From CAYUAG01 sp046483025 (GTDB taxonomy: Bacteria > Zhuqueibacterota > QNDG01 > CAYUAG01), in the NCBI GenBank assembly GCA_046483025.1, contig JAWODZ010000049.1, forward strand, positions 1 to 24,465: a stretch of DNA of 24,465 nt, given 5' to 3'. This document shows, in pieces, positions 21,894-24,465 of the stretch (positions are counted from its first letter, which is position 1; every line of letters begins with the position of its first letter). A model generated the notes under the pieces. The model worked only from the letters and a program-made list of their open reading frames with translations, was not told the DNA's origin and searched no databases. The position numbers and the translations under genes were made by a program.

Positions 21894-21924
21894 AAAATAT
21901 AATTTGGTAAAAGGATATACTATA

Positions 21925-23880
21925 ATGAAAAGCATAAAAGTTAAAAACTTCCTTCTATTCCTTTGCTTTCTCACAGTCAGTACTTCCATTTCGGCCGAGG
22001 TAAAAACCCAAAAACTGATGATCCCCATGCGGGATGGCATTCGTCTGGAAGCAACGCTGTACACTCCTTCTGTAGGAAACGGCCCCTGGCCTGTTATTCT
22101 GGAAAGAACTCCTTACCAGGATTCTTATCTGCTTAATACAATATCAGCTTCATTACTTACTAATCTTTACCAATATGCTATAGTAGTGCAGCATACCAGA
22201 GGACGATATAAATCTGAAGGAGCAGATTCTGTGTTCTTTCAGGATGGCTGGGGACGCAAACAGGACGGATACGATACGGTTGAATGGATTGCTGATCAGT
22301 CCTGGTGTAACGGTAAAATAGGAATGGTGGGGGTTTCTGCCTCAGGAATAACCGGCTATCTGGCAGCTGGAACCAATCCTCCCCATCTTTCTTGCTGTGT
22401 AATATTAGTTGCAGCTTCCAATATATACGAACAGGCACTTTTTTACGGAGGAGAACTCCGGTATTCTCTGGTGGAAAACTGGCTTAAGCAGCAGGATGCG
22501 GAAAATCTGATCGATTTTTTTGTGGATCATCCTCATTATGATCCAATATATGACTGTATAAATCTTTCCACCAGATGGGACAGTGTCAATGTCCCCATTC
22601 TTCATATCGGAGGATGGCATGATATATTTTTACAAGGACAGACCCAGGCTTTTACTAATATTCAGCAATTAGGAGGTCCAAAAGCAGCTGGTTTTCAGAA
22701 ACTGATCATCGGACCCTGGGTTCATTATTTGATTTTCAATTCCTGCGGTGAACTGGACTTTCCGGACAGTTCCGTGGATCTGATCTCTCTTTTTATATAC
22801 TGGATGGACCGCTGGCTGAAAAACATCAAAAACGGCATTGAAAACACCAGGGTTCAGTATTATTTGATGGGTGATCCCGAACAACAGGACAGCCCCGGCA
22901 ACAGATGGATTGAAGCTGATATCTGGCCACCGGAATATGACCCGGTTGCCTTTTACCTTCATTCCGGAGGAATATTAAGCAAAGATCCTCCATCAGAACA
23001 GGATCTGCCTGATCATTTTATGTATGATCCGGATAATCCCGTACCTAGTGTGGGAGGAAGAAATCTTTTTCTGGATGCCGGTTCTTATGATCAGACAGCA
23101 GTTGAATCCAGAGAGGACGTTCTTATGTATACTACTGATATACTTACGGATTCACTGATAATTTCCGGTCCTGTTATCGTAAAATTAAGTGCAAGTTCAG
23201 ATGCAGTGGACACTGATTTTACTGCAAAGCTCTGTGATGTGTATCCGGACGGCAGATCGATGCTGGTTGCTGACGGGATTATTAAAGCACGACACAGAAA
23301 TTCACTTACAGAAGAATCTTTTCTGGTTCCTGGACAGGTGTATGAATTTACTATAGACCTCTGGTCAACAGCATTAGCTTTTGCTCCCGGCCATGCGATC
23401 CGCCTTTCCATCTCCAGTTCCAATTATACAAGATTCGAACCCAACCCCAATACCGGAGAACCATTTCGTCAGAACACTTCAATTCAGATTGCCCATCAGA
23501 CTGTCTATCATGATGCTGAACATACTTCTGCTCTGATCCTTCCTGTGATCGGTTCCTCTGCAGATATTGAACAACCGGTAACCGCAGTACCTGAAGCTGT
23601 ACTCACCCAGAATTATCCCAATCCCTTTAATTCAGAAACTACATTTACAGTGAATACAGACAGACTGAACTGTTCAAAAAATGATGATATAATGCTGACC
23701 ATCTATGATCTTCTGGGCAGAGTTATCCGGAAATGGCGTATTTATCCACATACAGCTTCACAACAGATCAACTGGAACGGATGCGATCAGAATCAGCAGA
23801 CAGTATCATCTGGTATATATATCTGTATCCTTAAGGCAGGACAATACACTGAATCCAAGAAAATAATTTTAAGTAAATAA
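21925..23880 (+). CDS. CocE/NonD-type serine hydrolase with T9SS-like C-terminal sorting domain
   Basis: A 651-residue secreted alpha/beta hydrolase related to X-Pro dipeptidyl-peptidases and cocaine esterase. The signal peptide ends near SISA. The catalytic domain shows MRDGIRLEATLY, HTRGRYKSEG, the nucleophile region GMVGVSASG (Ser138; Ala replaces the usual Tyr), Asp233 in GGWHDIF and His267 in GPWVH. The jelly-roll PepX_C domain includes FTAKLCDVYPDGRS and LAFAPGHAIRLSIS. From about residue 560 a sorting domain begins NYPNPFNSETTF, with MLTIYDLLGRVIR, and ends SSGIYICILKAGQ plus KKIILSK. The ATG at 21925 follows AAAAGGA by 9 bases; an in-frame TTG at 21904 is rejected. The substrate is an ester, amide or peptide, not predictable. 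It is followed by an alkyltransferase gene after 4 bp. Confidence 0.88.
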   Translation: MKSIKVKNFLLFLCFLTVSTSISAEVKTQKLMIPMRDGIRLEATLYTPSVGNGPWPVILERTPYQDSYLLNTISASLLTNLYQYAIVVQHTRGRYKSEGADSVFFQDGWGRKQDGYDTVEWIADQSWCNGKIGMVGVSASGITGYLAAGTNPPHLSCCVILVAASNIYEQALFYGGELRYSLVENWLKQQDAENLIDFFVDHPHYDPIYDCINLSTRWDSVNVPILHIGGWHDIFLQGQTQAFTNIQQLGGPKAAGFQKLIIGPWVHYLIFNSCGELDFPDSSVDLISLFIYWMDRWLKNIKNGIENTRVQYYLMGDPEQQDSPGNRWIEADIWPPEYDPVAFYLHSGGILSKDPPSEQDLPDHFMYDPDNPVPSVGGRNLFLDAGSYDQTAVESREDVLMYTTDILTDSLIISGPVIVKLSASSDAVDTDFTAKLCDVYPDGRSMLVADGIIKARHRNSLTEESFLVPGQVYEFTIDLWSTALAFAPGHAIRLSISSSNYTRFEPNPNTGEPFRQNTSIQIAHQTVYHDAEHTSALILPVIGSSADIEQPVTAVPEAVLTQNYPNPFNSETTFTVNTDRLNCSKNDDIMLTIYDLLGRVIRKWRIYPHTASQQINWNGCDQNQQTVSSGIYICILKAGQYTESKKIILSK

Positions 23881-23884
23881 TATT

Positions 23885-24382
23885 ATGAAAAACATTTTTT
23901 ACAGTTTTATGGAAACTCAGTTCGGCCCCTTACTTATCTCCTCTACTGAAAAAGGTGTGAAAAGGATTATACTTCCTTCTGCTGATCAGCTACAACGGTT
24001 AAAACAGGATTTTAAAGATGATGAGCTTAGTGAAAACAAAAAAATCAATGAAAAAGCCGCCTGTCAGCTTCGGGAGTATTTTAAAGGTGAAAGGAAACAA
24101 TTCTCTCTTTTCCTGGATCTTGAAGCAACGGAATTTCAGAAAAAAGTATTAAAAGCAGTTCAGAAAGTTCCCTACGGCACTACCCGGAGCTATAAAGATA
24201 TTGCTGAAAAAATCGGCAATCCCAAAGCAGCCAGAGCAGTAGGCAGTGCCAACCGGACCAATCCCCTGCCCATCATTATCCCCTGCCACCGTATCATTGG
24301 TTCGGACGGCTCCCTGACCGGATACGGAGGCGGGATCGAGTTGAAAAGGAAATTGCTGGAGTTTGAGAAAAGGTATGTGTGA
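23885..24382 (+). CDS. ogt: methylated-DNA-[protein]-cysteine S-methyltransferase
   Basis: Repairs O6-alkylguanine by transferring the alkyl group to its own cysteine in a single-turnover reaction. The 165 residues match the short Ogt/MGMT form. An N-terminal ribonuclease-like domain (1-80) precedes the DNA-binding and active domain: FQKKVLKAVQKVPYGTTRSY, the arginine-finger helix KAARAVGSA (Arg117), Asn123, and the active site IPCHRII with Cys134, then DGSLTGYGGG. The ATG lies 4 bases after the hydrolase stop codon, so the two are likely co-transcribed, although their functions look unrelated. No Ada regulatory domain is attached. The last 83 bases of the window after it hold nothing recognisable. 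Confidence 0.95.
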   Translation: MKNIFYSFMETQFGPLLISSTEKGVKRIILPSADQLQRLKQDFKDDELSENKKINEKAACQLREYFKGERKQFSLFLDLEATEFQKKVLKAVQKVPYGTTRSYKDIAEKIGNPKAARAVGSANRTNPLPIIIPCHRIIGSDGSLTGYGGGIELKRKLLEFEKRYV

Positions 24383-24465
24383 GGGAGTACTTTTTAAAAT
24401 CTGGCAGATAGGATATTAGACTCTATTAGGGGTGAATCATACGTAAATCATTAGGTTATTTTAAC

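Overview
The window comes from a moderately AT-rich, Gram-negative-type bacterium, most likely in the FCB superphylum (Bacteroidota, Calditrichota, Marinimicrobia, Cloacimonadota and relatives). The main clue is a secreted hydrolase ending in a type IX-secretion-like sorting domain that opens with NYPNPFNSETTF. Supporting clues are Sec signal peptides, an RND efflux system, a six-bladed beta-propeller protein and many small intergenic repeat families. Shine-Dalgarno sites (AGGAGG, AAGGAG) precede many genes, which fits the deeper FCB lineages better than typical Bacteroidetes. The phylum cannot be fixed by eye. I saw no rRNA, tRNA, transposase or CRISPR array.

Layout. (1) 1-335 has no convincing gene. 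It holds a C-rich direct repeat, a hairpin and a 12-bp-period CACTGACA array. (2) 336-9210 is an efflux locus: a single-domain AraC-type regulator on the minus strand, divergent from a periplasmic adaptor and two different RND pumps. Hairpins and dispersed repeats separate these genes. No outer-membrane channel is present. (3) About 9460-12650 is a markedly AT-richer block. It holds three tandem paralogous genes for tiny secreted peptides with an identical twin C-x6-C framework, the middle one only 59 codons long. After a strong hairpin come a secreted six-bladed beta-propeller protein, a thioredoxin-fold (probable lipo-)protein with CKFC, and a small membrane protein. This block is the best candidate for an undescribed system. 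(4) 12898-20067 is all on the minus strand: a CDF metal exporter, a stand-alone GMP synthase ATP-pyrophosphatase subunit, a duplicated histidine-bearing periplasmic helical protein, a DUF3179 protein, an unknown secreted protein, and an AAA_14/DUF4143 ATPase. (5) 20273-24382 is on the plus strand: an RlmD-like RNA methyltransferase, then a CocE-type hydrolase with the sorting domain, and 4 bp downstream an O6-alkylguanine-DNA alkyltransferase.

How the parts may work together (inference). The AraC-like protein resembles MarA/SoxS in architecture and probably controls the adjacent pump genes. In the AT-rich block, three exported four-cysteine peptides lie beside a CxxC redox protein and a propeller. 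This recalls the Bacteroides arrangement of small NVEALA peptides beside six-bladed propeller proteins, and suggests a secreted, disulfide-stabilised peptide family with dedicated partners. Intergenic space is dominated by repeat families, several present twice in the window, which mark it as a repeat-rich chromosome.
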